The notes under the pieces were generated by a model that was not told the origin of the DNA, ran no database searches, and was given only the letters and a program-made list of their open reading frames with translations. A DNA stretch of 64,000 nt from contig NC_071355.1 in NCBI RefSeq assembly GCF_943734655.1, forward strand, positions 243,993,183-244,057,182, in the 5' to 3' direction. The translations under genes and the position numbers were made by a program. Below, piece after piece: positions 22,187 through 34,530 of this stretch (position 1 is the first letter of the stretch; each line of letters opens with the position of its first letter). Origin of the DNA: Sabethes cyaneus. Taxonomy: Eukaryota; Arthropoda; Insecta; Diptera; Culicidae.

Positions 22187-22231
22187 AACAGATACGTAGT
22201 TCGCCTACGACGTGCAGACTTCATCAGTGTC
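22187..22231 (-). ncRNA. Hammerhead-like motif H1
   Basis: On the minus strand: GACA, then CTGATGA (canonical core), one extra A, stem II GTCTGC/GTAGGC around loop ACGTC, then GAAC (GAAA expected), TACGTAT, C and TGTT pairing with GACA through one wobble. The change of the last core A to C may disable it. A larger inverted repeat (CCACTATTTAATATTTATT and complement) flanks it at 22165-22285. Fold inferred by hand. Confidence 0.4.
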
Positions 22232-22419
22232 TTATTTCAAAGCGTATACGTATCTGTCGCGAATAAATATTAAATAGTGGAATTTAGTCGGTAAAAGTTT
22301 TTTCTTTTCTTTAATTTCAGAGTTCGTATTCCACTAAGAGGCTTCAAAAACTTCAGACAATTGACATGTTTCTCACTTTTCTTGAATTTCATTGCAAATT
22401 TTAAAATTGCAAATTGTCA

Positions 22420-22470
22420 TCGCATACATACATATATACATACATACATACATACACACATACATCACAC
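22420..22470. repeat. CATA/CACA microsatellite
   Basis: (CATA)n grading into CACACATACAT. The inverse counterpart (TATG/TGTG) is at about 24460-24541 in the partner element, where it is longer. Confidence 0.8.
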
Positions 22471-23016
22471 ACATCTCATACATTGAATACAATCAACATT
22501 TGATTGATATGTTTTGATTTCACACGTTTTAACGGTTTAATATACGGTGCTTAAGTGTTAAAGTTTGAATAACTTTTGAATGAAGCGTCCGATTTTAAAT
22601 AACTCGGTTTCGTTTGATAGATCTCAGCAGTAATTTTCAAATAATCATAAAATGTGTGCTGTTTTTCATTAAATTAATGCTTATATGTTACATAAATATG
22701 TTTTAAATACTATTTTTTCACATTTCTTTATGTAACTTTCAAACTACAAGTCCAATCGTCATGAAATTTGGAAGTTAAGGGTTTGCAAGGCTCTTCTTTC
22801 ATATGCAATCAATTTTGTTCAAATCGGTTAAGAGACCTATGAGATAATGAAGTCCCATATTTTTCCTATTTTTATACATAACTTTTGAACTAAAAGTCCG
22901 ATCAGTATGAAATTCAATAGCGACCAATGGGACACCTAGACCTTTCATTTGACACTAAGAACATTAAAATCGGTCCAGCCATCTCCGAGAAAAGTGAGTG
23001 AGATTAAAAGCGTCAC

Positions 23017-23029
23017 ATACACACACACA

Positions 23030-23081
<52 letters not shown>

Positions 23082-23095
23082 TACACACACACAGA
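23017..23095. repeat. (CA)n microsatellite, left element
   Basis: About 80 bp of CA with a few ATA interruptions, followed by GAAAATGCTCAGTTTTCGAA. The inverse counterpart at 23781-23935 is about twice as long. Confidence 0.95.
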
Positions 23096-23330
23096 AAATG
23101 CTCAGTTTTCGAAACTGAGCCGAATGGTATATAACATTCGGCCCGCAGGACCTTCTTTCCATTTCCGGTTTTCCAAGTGATTTCTATACCTTTATACTAT
23201 ATATTTATATAGTAGAAAGGCAAAAAGGTTATCAAATGAAATAAACAATTAAGAAAAAAATCAAAGATTTCCATGCTGCAGAACATAGTTTTCCGACTTT
23301 ACTTTTGTAGATTTCCACCTTCACTTGACT

Positions 23331-23652
23331 CCCAGCTAGCACTAACTCGTATATCAATGTACGAAAACTATCGTAAATAGCTCCTAACAAACTCGAAATC
23401 GTAACTAAAGCTGGATAAAGTGGGATCAAGTTGATTTTTTGTCGTATATAATGATAATGACTGACATACATACGATTTTCAGCACAAAATCGTAAAGTAG
23501 TACGGAGCGACTCGCGCTTAATCGGATGTTATCGTATATAAATACTTATATAGTATATCGCCTCCAAAATAGTACGGATATGCCAATTTTGCGCATGAAA
23601 TACGATTTATTTATCATGTATAACTGTACGTAATGCAGATTTTTACCTTTTT
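23331..23652. mobile_element. CCCAGCTAGCA MITE, main part of a split copy
   Basis: Starts CCCAGCTAGCACTAACTCG and matches the intact copy at 52475-52850 in reverse order (CGTATATAATGATAATGACT, CGCCTCCAAAATAGTACGGA and others). Near its other end it is interrupted by the right 2.4-kb element. The missing tip, ATACATATGAAAATGCTAGC followed by TGGG, reappears at 26087-26110. Non-coding. Confidence 0.75.
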
Positions 23653-23780
23653 GCCTTTCTACTATATAAATATATAGTATAAAGGTATAGAAATCACTTG
23701 GAAAACCGGAAATGGAAAGAAGGTCCTGCGGGCCGAATGTTATATACCATTCGACTCAGTTTCGAAAACTGAGCATTTTC

Positions 23781-23935
<155 letters not shown>

Positions 23936-24458
23936 CGCTTTTAATCTCACTCACTTTTCTCGGAGATGGCTGGACCGATTTTAATGTTCTTAGTGTCAAA
24001 TGAAAGGTCTAGGTGTCCCATTGGTCGCTATTGAATTTCATACTGATCGGACTTTTAGTTCAAAAGTTATGTATAAAAACACGAAAAATATGGGACTTCA
24101 TTATCTCATAGGTCTCTTAACCGATTTGAATAAAATTGATTGCATATGAAAGAGGAGCCTTGCAAACCCTTAACTTCCAAATTTCATGACGATTGGACTT
24201 GTAGTTTGAAAGTTACATAAAGAAATGTGAAAAAATAGTATTTAAAACATATTTATGTAACATATAAGCATTAATTTAATGAAAAACATCACACATTTTA
24301 TGATTATTTGAAAATTACTGCTGAGATCTATCAAACGAAACCGAGTTATTTAAAATCGGACGCTTCATTCAAAAGTTATTTAAACTTTAACATTTAAGCC
24401 CCGTATATTAAACCGTTAAAACGTGTGAAATCAAAACATATCAATCAAATGTTGATTG

Positions 24459-24541
24459 TATTCAATGTATGTGATGTATGTGTGTATGTATGTGTGTGTG
24501 TATGTGTGTGTGTATGTATGTATGTATGTATGTATGTATGT
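24459..24541. repeat. TATG/TGTG microsatellite
   Basis: ATGTATGTGTGTATG units grading into perfect (TATG)n. Inverse partner of 22420-22470. Confidence 0.85.
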
Positions 24542-24731
24542 GATGACAATTTGCAATTTTAAAATTTGCAATGAAATTCAAGAAAAGTGAGAAACATGTC
24601 AATTGTCTGAAGTTTTTGAAGCCTCTTAGTGGAATACGAACTCTGAAATTAAAGAAAAGAAAAAACTTTTACCGACTAAATTCCATTATTTAATATTTAT
24701 TCGCGACAGATACGTATACGCTTTGGAATAA

Positions 24732-24776
24732 GACACTCATGAAGCCTGCACGTCGTAGGCGAACTACGTATCTGAT
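24732..24776 (+). ncRNA. Hammerhead-like motif H2 (core mutated)
   Basis: GACA, CTCATGA (third core base changed from G to C), A, stem II GCCTGC/GTAGGC around ACGTC, GAAC, TACGTAT, C, TGAT. Two core changes predict an inactive copy. It is the inverted partner of H1 in the right element. Confidence 0.35.
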
Positions 24777-25277
24777 GCAAATAAATATTAAATAGTGGGA
24801 TTCAATCGAAAAGTTTTTTTTTTCTTTGATTTCAGATTTCAATTGTCATTTTCTTCACTTGCTGTTACTCAGAATTGTACAAGAAAAGCAAAAAGCGAAG
24901 AAAAGCAGTTTATTTAAGCATGTAGGTATAGTGGTGTATAGAATCAAAAATACTAGTGAGTTGATTTTTCCAAATAAATTTGTACAAATTCCAAACAAAT
25001 TCTGCGCATCAATAGATGCTCTTTTAAATCAATAGATACTAGAGCTTAGAAATGTTATATGAAAAATAGGAAGTAAACGATGCACGGTAGAAATTTTGTA
25101 AGATTTGTTTTCGTTAGTGATATTTTAAAGGACAGATGTCTTATGTCATGTATCATGTTTTAATAAATAAATCAAAAAAGACAAGCACTGGGAATCATAT
25201 CGATCGTATTTCCCATTCTCAAGCATGTTTATGGCGCAGCTTTGGCACTATTTTTCGACCTCATCTTATTTTCCTAA

Positions 25278-25732
25278 CCCTCTAACATTGTAAAAACGAT
25301 GCGATCAAGCTAATGACTATCTTTTCATGAAAGTACATTCAAAAGAAGCTTAAGTTTTGATTTTCATGCAAAAATAATTATCTGAAGGAGCGCTAGCTAA
25401 GAAATAGTTCCATTTCTCGTTTTCATATCTAATGCTCTATTCAGTAATTTTTTTCTAATTCAGATATATTGCAAAATTGAAGCCAAGCAAACCAATGGTA
25501 AAATTTTGAGATCAAACATTTTGTTGTATCCTTTTTCTTCAAAAGCGAAATATAATAATAATTTTTCTGAACTCTTGTTTTTCAAAGATGCCAACTTTTG
25601 AATGCATGGTATTAATATCAAAATATCAAAAAATCTGCTATGAACAAATACTTCATATTGTCAATTCATAACAAGTTTCGTATGTGGCTCTGAAGCCCGA
25701 AAGTTAAGGCCGTCTGTAGACCCGTTAGAGGG
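25278..25732 (+). mobile_element. TTAA-type MITE in right inverted element
   Basis: CCCTCTAAC at the left after CTAA; CCGTTAGAGGG at the right (25722-25732) followed by TTAA. About 455 bp, non-coding. The ends match the MITE at 19329-19824 while the interiors have diverged. Confidence 0.65.
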
Positions 25733-26086
25733 TTAATTTCTAATTTTCTATACATATTCATTCAAGTCTGTAAAAATGATCTTTTGTGTTTACATTATTT
25801 TTCTATAAATATTATAAAACTAAATACATCACTAAAACATCAAGTAACATAAATGACGCTTACATGTATTTACGCACCCAAGGAAAGAAAATATAATTGT
25901 TCTACACAATACGTTGTGAATTTTACTGGCAAATAAGGATTTTGAGGAATACGGAACGGATATTTAAAAATATAGTCTAATATAACATCTATACATCTAC
26001 AATTAAGTTCCTGAGAAATTAAATAATGATTATTGTGGCAGTAGAAAGGCTAGGTCACGCCGCTAGGTGGATTAATTCGGGTTTTT

Positions 26087-26110
26087 ATACATATGAAAAT
26101 GCTAGCTGGG
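26087..26110. mobile_element. Detached tip of the split CCCAGCTAGCA MITE
   Basis: ATACATATGAAAATGCTAGC followed by TGGG equals the inverse of the first 24 bases of the intact MITE at 52475. It is separated from the rest of its element (23331-23652) by the 2.4-kb insertion. Confidence 0.7.
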
Positions 26111-26240
26111 TTTAGAATTGGACCTAAAATTTCCAATAAATATAAATTAGTTTCAAATTGAACTTAAAACTTGGACATGTACTTGAACCTTGACATGAAA
26201 GCGGACTCAAAATTCTACTTGAAGTGGGACTCTATAGGGT
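26111..26240. repeat. GAAATTG-word array
   Basis: Short run of diverged 'TTGGACCT(A/T)AAATT' and 'GAACTTAAAACTTGGACATG' words, same family as 17530-17880. Confidence 0.6.
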
Positions 26241-26264
26241 GAGTAGCGATAACTGTCAGTAAAG

Positions 26265-26440
26265 TAAATGGTCATAAAAATAAGACGCTTGCAAAGCAAA
26301 GCAAAGCAAAACCTAGGTGCTACATTCCGTTATCGAAATTTGACCTTCTATATTTATACGACAGACTTCGCAGCCAGCTGTTAGAGTGTGGGACAATTGC
26401 AGGGTCAGTTGCTACGATCCTAGTGACTCTAACGCTTGCA
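26265..26440 (-). repeat. SINE-like repeat S1 with GCTTT tail
   Basis: On the minus strand this runs from GTTAGAGTCACTAGGATCG through TAACAGCTGGCTGCGAAGTC to a (GCTTT)-type tail (GCAAAGCAAAGCAAAGC on the plus strand at 26290). The tRNA-like head is missing. Confidence 0.55.
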
Positions 26441-26516
26441 TTAATTTTAATTTTGAGTGAATTTAATGTAAAGTATATCCACAACCAAGGTGAAGGAGGG
26501 CTGAAGGTGATTTTTC

Positions 26517-28100
26517 ATGTAAAATTGGCCGCTGAATCCGAAAATGTGGTCAGCAAAATTTAAAGTAGGATAGTTTTTAAGATATGCATTAAAGTTGAAA
26601 TTTTGCTTAAAGAAAGTACATGCACATAAATACAAATTTCTCCTGCTACGATGCACCAATTTCAAATCTCTTTTTTCCATATTAAAGAAGAGAAAATTTG
26701 CTATCGATTAGGTTAACTTCATTTCTCTATCAGAATAATAGTACTGTAGATATTTGAGAATTTTTTCACAACAAAGCAAAAAAGAACGCATGTTTTCGGA
26801 ATAATTTCAACTTTATCAAAGGTTTTAGACAAGATTAACGCATTTAAAACATTTCATTTTATGTGGGTCTTAAAGGTCGATAAAAAACCAAGAAGTCATG
26901 GGGTTAATGATAACAATCGGTTGAAAATTGTAGAAGCTATGACCATTTTATTAAAACAGTAATATTTGTGCATTTGAATATCATGCTCATGATCATGCTT
27001 GAAGAGTGATTGAATTTAATAGTAAGTATTGTGAAAATAGTAAGAACAGTAAGAAAAATGAGCGTAACAAAGCATGAATTTAAACGTGAAAATAATCCAC
27101 AGAAACTCTGTTACGCCTGTGGAAACTATATTTTTACAATCCCGGTTAATTTCACTGCTTCATTGGAAACTGTGCTTCCAATTGCGTGTCCATTTATAAA
27201 GATCATGACAAGCAATTCGATAAATGTTATGCCAATTAAGACAGTGATTGTTAGTGTTTGGATATGAAGGGGCAATTCGAAATTACTGTTTGGATGTAAA
27301 GGGGCTATTGGTGAGCCCTATGACCCAGCTGAATGGTGTTTGTTCATAGATAGCATTAAGCAGAGCTTGAAGACTGTATAGGACACCGCATCTAGTTTCT
27401 GAAAATAAAACAGAAGTTGGCGCTAGTGTTTCATCATGCGTCATGTGTGAAAATATGCTTGAAACAGATTGGAAAATTTGCTCCGACCTTAATATTGATG
27501 CGTGTGTGTTTAAAAATAAAGAGAGGAAACATAGAAAGACTAGAGAGAAAGACAGAGAGAGAGAGGTATATTTGAGACATGTGGATAAGTAAGAGGGTAA
27601 AAGCTTAAAGTAAGGGGGTGTTTGCAAGAGCATGATATTTAAATGCGCAAACATTACTGTTTTAGTAAAATGGTCATAATTTCTACAATTTTCAACCGAT
27701 AGTTATTAACCCCATGGTTTCTTGGTTTTTTATCGGCCTTTAGGACTCACATAAAATGAAATGTTTTAAACGCGTTAATCTTGTCTAAAATCTTTGATAA
27801 AGTTGAAATTATTCCAAAAACTGCGCTCTTTTTTGTTTTGTTGTGAACAAATTCTCAAATATCTACAGTACTATTATCCTTACAGAAAAATGGAGTTCAA
27901 CTAATCGATAGCAAATTTTCTCCTCTTTAATATGCAAAAAAGAGATTTGAAATTGGTGCACCGCAGCTGGAGTCATTTGTATTAAAGTGCATGTACTTTC
28001 TTTCTTTAAGCAAAATTTCAACTTTAATGCATATCTCAAAAACTATCCTACTTTAAAGTTTGCTCACCTCATTTTCGAATTCAGCGGTCAATTTTACATT
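26517..28100. mobile_element. Long-inverted-repeat element, ~475-bp arms
   Basis: The left arm, 26517-26988, and the right arm, 27628-28100, are inverse copies. The arms open with ATGTAAAATTGGCCGCTGAA and close with TTTACATT-type complement; ATCGATTAG, CTACAGTACTATTA and GTTGAAAATTGTAGAA match across them. The ~640-bp spacer holds only short unconvincing frames. Arm divergence of roughly 10-15% by eye shows age. Long-arm architecture is typical of foldback-type DNA elements; no transposase or target duplication was identified. Confidence 0.65.
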
Positions 28101-31100
28101 TTATAATTTTCTCCTCTTTGTATTGAGCCGGTCGACCGTCCCGCGCTACAACCGTAAATAGTTCTGTCGATAAAAATAAACTCCCTGCATGATAATGCCT
28201 GCCATGGTGCGCCATGGATGAACGGGTAAAGAGTGGCATGCCGTCGAGGGGATCATACCCGTAGATGGCAGTAGCAGGACAGCAAGACGTCATAGTGATG
28301 ATGCCACTTTGGTATGATGGCAGCGCTGTAAACGGGCTGCTGCGGCAGGCACTGATTTTTATGGAAGCATCTCACGATGCACGACGGGAAGGCCAATCCC
28401 CGGTATGGCTCGATGCAGAATTCCTGAATTTTAAATCAGAAACAATGCTATGTAATGCAATACAATGCAATGCATTGCGATGCAATGCAGTCACTCAGTC
28501 AACCGGTGGAATTTGATGGGCTGCTGGTACGGCGGTGGAGGCTGGGAGGACATTGACCGCCAGCCTGATCCATGAATCATGGATCATAATTTGGTTCGTA
28601 CTGTTACTAGACAGGAATGAAGTCATTAAATTTAAATTAAATCCACTCCAAGCTGCTTCCTTGAGTTCACTTCAATGGAAAATGCTTTCGACTTCGTGTG
28701 AAGCTATCAACACAGGATACGTCTGTCGTTGGAAATTGCAAATATTGATTAGTCCCATCAATTTGAACAAAACATGAATTTTAATAGAGCTTTTATGTCT
28801 CTCATAACCTACTGTCGAGCATAAATTTTCATTTTCCAGTTGAAAATCTCAAGCACTCGTACCCATACCGAGGAGGAGCGGCGTAAGCCGAAACAAACCG
28901 CAAACACATAACAGGAAACGTTGCGGAAAACAGCTTTCCTTTCTTGCTGCTGATGACATTTATGGGAAACCTTTTACTGGAATTTTATAGAATTTTATTG
29001 GGCGTGTCAAGTAATTTTACTACCCGGAGAATCCTGTTACTTTCGGTCGAAAAACTGAGGTTTACTTGAAAGTGGGTTAACGCAACGCACTTACCAAGCG
29101 AGGCCTGTGCGTTATTGTTCTTGCTTCGAATATCCATCTACGGCATGTGAGAAAGCTAATAGAAAAGTGACGGTCGAGATTTTACGAGCCATTTCACTCT
29201 AGTGTGTTCCATCTTTGTAGGTACAACCACCATGTTTATTACCAATTCGGGAAAGTGTGACCTTTCACCGTAGGTTTGGTCGGTCGGTTTGGTGACTCAT
29301 TGGTAACGGAGCCGCGCCGCTAGGTTTGTACATGTTGAACTAATGGTCTGGTAGTGGCCGTAAAAGGTCATAATCGCGATTAGTGCACCATTTGTTCGTT
29401 GTTTGCTTGTTTGTTATGGTTGTGCGAACTGTGCATAATGGTGACTTGCCGTTTTTTCGCCGTCCTGTCCCTGTCTCTGCGGCTTGTTTAACTTGTGCAT
29501 AAATGTGCTACAGCTGAGAGCAAATCTGCAAAGCATTCAGGGTATTCAATAGAAGCGGTAATAAAATTTATCAGTTTGTGAGATACATTTGCTACTGTGT
29601 AAGCAGCGATCCATAGATCCAATTTAAATCCACATTGGATCAATGAGACCTGTTCTCTTAAGTCGTTTTTTCCTTGGAGTTAGACAAATTTAAAGAAAAA
29701 AGTTTTTCAACACCACGCAAGCCGTTAATGAGTTAATAATCTGAAAACAAGCGCTTGATAAGCTTTTATACAGCTTTTATATCAGCGGGGAGTTTAATAT
29801 ATGCTTAATACCACGCATTATTCAGTTGAATTGAATTATAATTGAATTAGCTGCCACTCGACTTCATCGCATGCATGCATGCAGGATGTGAGTTCTCAAT
29901 TCTATACAACCACCTTATCTAACACAACGACTTTGAACTTGTTAACTATAGGCGCAGGTTTTAATTATAACCATCGGAAGATTGCCACCCTGAGCGGAGC
30001 AACTCCAAATAGTCTGGCGACAGCTTCATTAACGACTGCTGTTGGCTGCTCGCATTCAAAGCCTATACCTACTGTTGTACGGTGAGCGTTCGTATCTTTA
30101 ATCAAACCGAAACCCAAGGGAATGTGTTTAAATTTGTATGGCAAAAGTATAACACCACACTAAATACCGGCTAAACAACGGCTCTGGCTGCTAGTTCATA
30201 AATCAAGTATTAGGACAGCCGACAAAATACGCTTGATTTATCGGCTCACTTGTCGCGACTCGTTAGCCCGTTGCGTTGTTGTGCGGCCGGTCGGTCGGTC
30301 GGCGGTAGCGCCTGGTCTGTGCCTTAGTCGCCACGGACTGCCTGGAATTCCGGCCCTTTAATTAACGAAATCGGACCCGGTTGAATTCGGATCAAATCGG
30401 TAGTCATCTTCTTCTTTCGCTGTGGAATGCATCCGCTCAATATCACTTTCGATACGTATCTTGTTATTGGAAATGAGATAATTAGATCGACGGTAACTTT
30501 ATGTAGTGTCAGTCAAATTGAAATGCAACAAGAAACAATGTACTAGATTCACCACAATCAAGTTATATAATAACCAATGCACTCTTGACAGATAATTTCC
30601 GCTGCACCTCGTATATTGTCTAATGCAAAACAAAAAACAAAACCCCAGCCGGTCGGTCATCAGGTGTTCTAATGGCCCTCGCCATTAGACAATCAACTCC
30701 CAAGCTCATTGCCAACGACAACATTCAAACGGAACGGGGTTGCATGCTGATGATCGCGTGTGATAGAAATCAATCATCATTCCGATCTGCCCGCGGTGTG
30801 TTGTTGTGGCGGAAACGACAAATCGCGAGCGCACGCCGGTTGGTCGGTCGGTAGTCAAGTCAACAGCCACCACAGCCTCCTTGCGGTGCGCTGCCGATGC
30901 CGGTGGTGGCATACTGCGTGCACGGCTGGTCTCGACTGCGCAGTGGAGGCATTCTGATCTGGACTGGAGAGAAACTGAACGAGTATAGTGAATGAAAAAG
31001 TTTTTAACCCGAATAAGGTAAACGCATGGTTGTGCTTGCGAGAGTTCATCCAGCGGCGCAGAGAGGAATGAGTAACTCTGGAATGGGTTATTGCGGCGAG

Positions 31101-31479
31101 TTTCTCATGCTGAGCTGTAGCATAAAGTTTAAAAAATCGACGAAGAGAGAACTTAAGATTTAGATACAAAATTAATGGAAAAATATACCCCAAAGGCAGA
31201 TTATTGAAAATCTATATTACATAATTCTTTTTTCTTTTGTATAATATGCAGGAAGTAGATTAAAAAACGCAAACTGAAAAAAGTGAATTAGGAGGTACTT
31301 TACTTTTTTGACTTTACCTAGCAGAACCAAAGTAAACCTCAAACACGAAAATTTTCAACTTTTAATGATGATTTCGTAGTGTATACAAAGTAATCATCGT
31401 GACTCCTGTGAAATGAGCTTAGCTAAAAGGAAGTAGCATTTTATCGTTACTTTTGGAAATCTGCCAAATATCCTGCTGG
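28101..31479. other. GC-richer interval, no recognised gene
   Basis: 28230-28420 has an open plus-strand frame (from ATG at 28265) with no motif I recognise. About 28445-28495 is an irregular ATGCA/ATGCAATGC repeat. Around 30290-30310 and 30835-30850 are GGTCGGTCGGT runs, and 29860-29885 has ATGCATGCATGC. Composition between 29.0 and 31.1 kb is more balanced than the neighbours and could be regulatory or 5' untranslated DNA, but I see no start, splice chain or protein similarity. The short overlapping frames at 30.67-31.19 kb lie on both strands and are not supported. Confidence 0.4.
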
Positions 31480-32396
31480 CGCTCGATGTACAATTCAACG
31501 TAATGTTTTGAATGATTACTCGACAGCGCACATCCATCGAGCACAGGATCTGCCCCAAAGTCTACGGCCTCATCCTGGTTATCTGCAGAAAATAGTTTAA
31601 GCTACTCTTTCGTCGGATATCCTGGTCACGTGCCCAGCCCACCGCAGCCTACCACATTGTACTACCTTCACTATATCAGTATATTTGTATACGTGATATA
31701 GCTCGTGGATCAAACCTCTATGTCATGCTCCATATTCCATTTTGCCACGAAGTATTGATCACAGAATTTTACGCACAAAACCCCGTCGGTCACCTTCCTT
31801 TTGACGGTGTTAGTGTCCAAATCTCACTGCTTCTCGTTAAAAAGGCTCAAAGGCCTTTTCCACTGCCCTGTGGTTGATTTCGATGATATCAACGTCATCC
31901 GCAAAACCAATAGTTCCGTACCCTTCCACGCAGGTGTATTTCACCTTCCAAGGCAATGTTAAATCGCAGGTTAGAGAATGCATCCCTTTGCTTCAGAGCA
32001 TCGCACGAATCAGTGTAATTATTGTCATCGCAGAACCAAACTCTAGCATTATCTACCACAGCTCGTTTCGTTTGACTGAATCGTACGCCGCCTTAAAATT
32101 CACAAAAAGATTATGGGTCTGCAAGTTGTACTCCCGGAACTTGTCTAGTTACTGACGCAGGGTAAACATCTGATCCGTCGTGGAGCGAACGTTTAGAAGT
32201 TCCCAACAGCCTTGCCGTTCTTCAGCTCACTGATTGCCTTCTTAACCTCCTCTCGTGTTGTCCGCAGCTTGGCCATCGCTTACAATTCTTTTCGTGTTCC
32301 TGGTGATCTCCGCGTTTACCTCTCCATTCAATAGTGTCTGGAAGTGCTCCTTCCATCTGGCTGCTACCGCCGTTTTGTCAGTAAGCAGGTTCAGCA
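31480..32396 (-). pseudogene. LINE reverse transcriptase relic
   Basis: Reading the minus strand: LLTDKTAVAARWKEHFQTLL, EEVKKAISELKNGKA, then FVNFKAAYDSVKRNELW (RT motif with the usual aspartate of DFKAAYD changed to N), and GFADDVDII near 31915-31880, the F/YADD catalytic signature. These are the hallmark blocks of LINE reverse transcriptases, which copy element RNA at a nicked target. Several frame changes, stops and a deletion between the first and second blocks show that it is dead. Upstream it abuts the 2.5-kb insertion. Confidence 0.8.
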
Positions 32397-33702
32397 CCCT
32401 CGTTGGGCACATTTTCGCTAATTCGCTAAATCGCTAGTTAGCGACGCTAAATTCTGGTTAGCGAGTTAGCATTTTCGTTAAATTTGGAGTACGCCAGCGA
32501 AACCGTTAGCTTCGCTAAAAAAACTACAAGGTATACAGCCCTAAGGGTTGTACGAAAGGGTGACGTACGACTATATCAGATCATTAGATCAAAGACTAAT
32601 GTAAACTGCGTTTCTGGTATGTGTATATTTATAACAATCTGTGAGTGCCATTGTTTAAGTGAATGTTTAAAAGAGAAGAGGGAAATATTCAGATTCAATT
32701 CCTCATTGAATGCAATGGCGGCTTTGAAAATACGTAGACGGGGGTTCATAAGTACAACGCCTGCAACTATTGAGACATAGAGATTCCTTTTAAAAATCAC
32801 TTGTGTGCATTATAAAGGTTAAAATACTAATGAATGACCAGCCCACAGATTATTGTATTAAATATGATTATGCGTTGCTTAACATATTTCAATCATCTTA
32901 CTTTAACTCGCTTGTGGCCTTTAAAAGGGCCATTGGTTACAAACAACATTAAAACCAAAATGTCATTCGAATGTGCTTCTCTTTTGACATGAATGGCAAC
33001 AGGCACGTAAGTTAGTGGCGTCAATTCACTGTCTTTTGCTCCGAGAAGGTTTTACTAGTTTACTTTCACAGTTTCTTTCTTTAAGGATAGCAATACAAGT
33101 TGTGGTGATAACGTATGCATTACAAAAATATACTTAAATGCTACTTCTATTAAGCCTTCTACAACAAATATTTCGACGCCCTGTTTGTCGGCTTTATGGC
33201 AATTAGCCGGAACCTTAGTCATGGCCGATGAAATGATGAAAGTGTTCTATTGTTTGCAGCTGGGGAATGCTGGATGGGTTGGCGGTACACAGTACAATGA
33301 TTATCTTTAGCCGGTACATTTTCTCCATTGATCTTTTGGCATATTAGGTCGAGGCCAGGGCGGCCAAAAGACCACGTCCTCCAGGAGGTAACTTCCAGCA
33401 AACACTTCATACTGCATATACCCCCGTTCACCACAAGCCCAAAGGAAAGAACAGTGGCTTAGATATTCGCTTCTATCTGATCATCAGTTATAGAAGGACC
33501 TTCTTTGGGCTGTTTAGATGCTCTAAGCAAGCTTTATTGCCGTTACCGGCATCAAAAGAGATTTTGAACACTGCTCACACTTGCAGGAAATCTCCTTGCT
33601 AACGTACGCGTGATAACAGAAAAAATGCTTCCCTCTCTTTTTGTCTTACGCAAAATCCTGCACCGCCGATTGAATAAACATCAACACGAATCTATAGGGC
33701 AT

Positions 33703-33727
33703 ATGCATACGGATACGGATACGGATC
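33703..33727. repeat. (CATACGGATACGGATACGGAT) minisatellite
   Basis: Four hexanucleotide ATACGG units in a row, within the hAT-ended insertion; otherwise unremarkable. Confidence 0.7.
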
Positions 33728-34254
33728 ACATAAAAAGAAAATAAAAGGTAGGTAATTCTCCCAAAGCGCAACTTATGGAAGATATGTGAAAAACAAAATC
33801 TTTTCCTCCATTCCGCCTCGATAAACAAATCAAACATCCGAGTTAAGAATTTCGGCAATTTAAGTAGAGCTATTGGCAGCTGACTCGCAACTACCGTTTA
33901 CAGATCAACTGGTAAAGGCGTTGCCCTACTCCTCTATTCCTATTCCTATCGACAGATTGGCTGGCGGTTCAATTCTAACCGAAAAAGAAAATAACAAAAA
34001 GCAGTCTTGAAACGTCAACAAAGTACGCCATATAAGCATAACAGAGAGGGAAGATAAAAAAGGATTGTACAATATATTTTTCGCATTTTTTTATGTTTGA
34101 CGTTTTACCGTTACGCAACAGACGTTACGTTTTATGACTTTTGTAAAGCTCCAAGCACTAATGTAGCCGGATATTTCGCCAAAACCGGCTTTCTAGCAGC
34201 TTTTTATAGGCATATTGAGCTATGCTGCACGATATGGTGTGCACCATAGGCTAA

Positions 34255-34530
34255 TAAAAAGCTAAATTTCTGCTTCTTTAAGTGCTCACTGGTTACTTGG
34301 GACGCATCCACATAAAAATGTCCATTTTGGCGAGGTACTTCTTCGTTGATTAGTTCCGACCTCCCCAAGGCGCGGAAGGCTGAGGGCACCTTGCTCTCGG
34401 TGTCCCTTTTCAACTTCTACTGCGCTTAACCATTCTCTAGAAGGGAGAGGATGTTCCATGTGCCGGATCGGCTATATCCGGCGGACACGAAGTGCCTCAC
34501 GATGTCCAATTTCTTCACTCTGGGCTGCAT
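34255..34530 (-). pseudogene. N-terminal fragment of a Tc1/mariner-class transposase
   Basis: From ATG at 34530 the minus strand encodes MQPRVKKLDIVRHFVSAGYS, then RSGTWNILSLLENG and a stop. After a frame change, GRSELINEEVPRQNG and VTSEHLKKQK follow. This matches the layout of the paired helix-turn-helix DNA-binding region of DD37E/maT-like transposases. The catalytic domain is not found downstream. It lies in the hAT-ended insertion, so that insertion is composite or captured a mariner piece. Confidence 0.5.

Larger units (their letters stand above)
21019..23221 (-). mobile_element. 2.2-kb GCCTTTCTACT element, left inverted copy
   Basis: Bounded by GCCTTTCTACT (21019-21029) and AGTAGAAAGGC (23211-23221), an 11-bp inverted terminal match. 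It reads inversely into 23653-26050 for almost its whole length; similarity extends out to about 20983 (ACCCAAATTAATCCACC). Contents are a TTAA MITE relic, a hammerhead-like motif flanked by inverted CCACTATTTAATATTTATT sequences, CATA and CA microsatellites and phrases such as CATCTCCGAGAAAAGTGAG. No long reading frame, so it appears non-autonomous. Family unassigned. Confidence 0.7.

Noticed and set aside
28265..28516. Enzyme-like reading frame in the GC-richer region
   Set aside because: A faint resemblance to a glycosidase segment (ALIFMEAS) is confined to a few residues, with no catalytic motif. The end of the frame runs into an ATGCA repeat.
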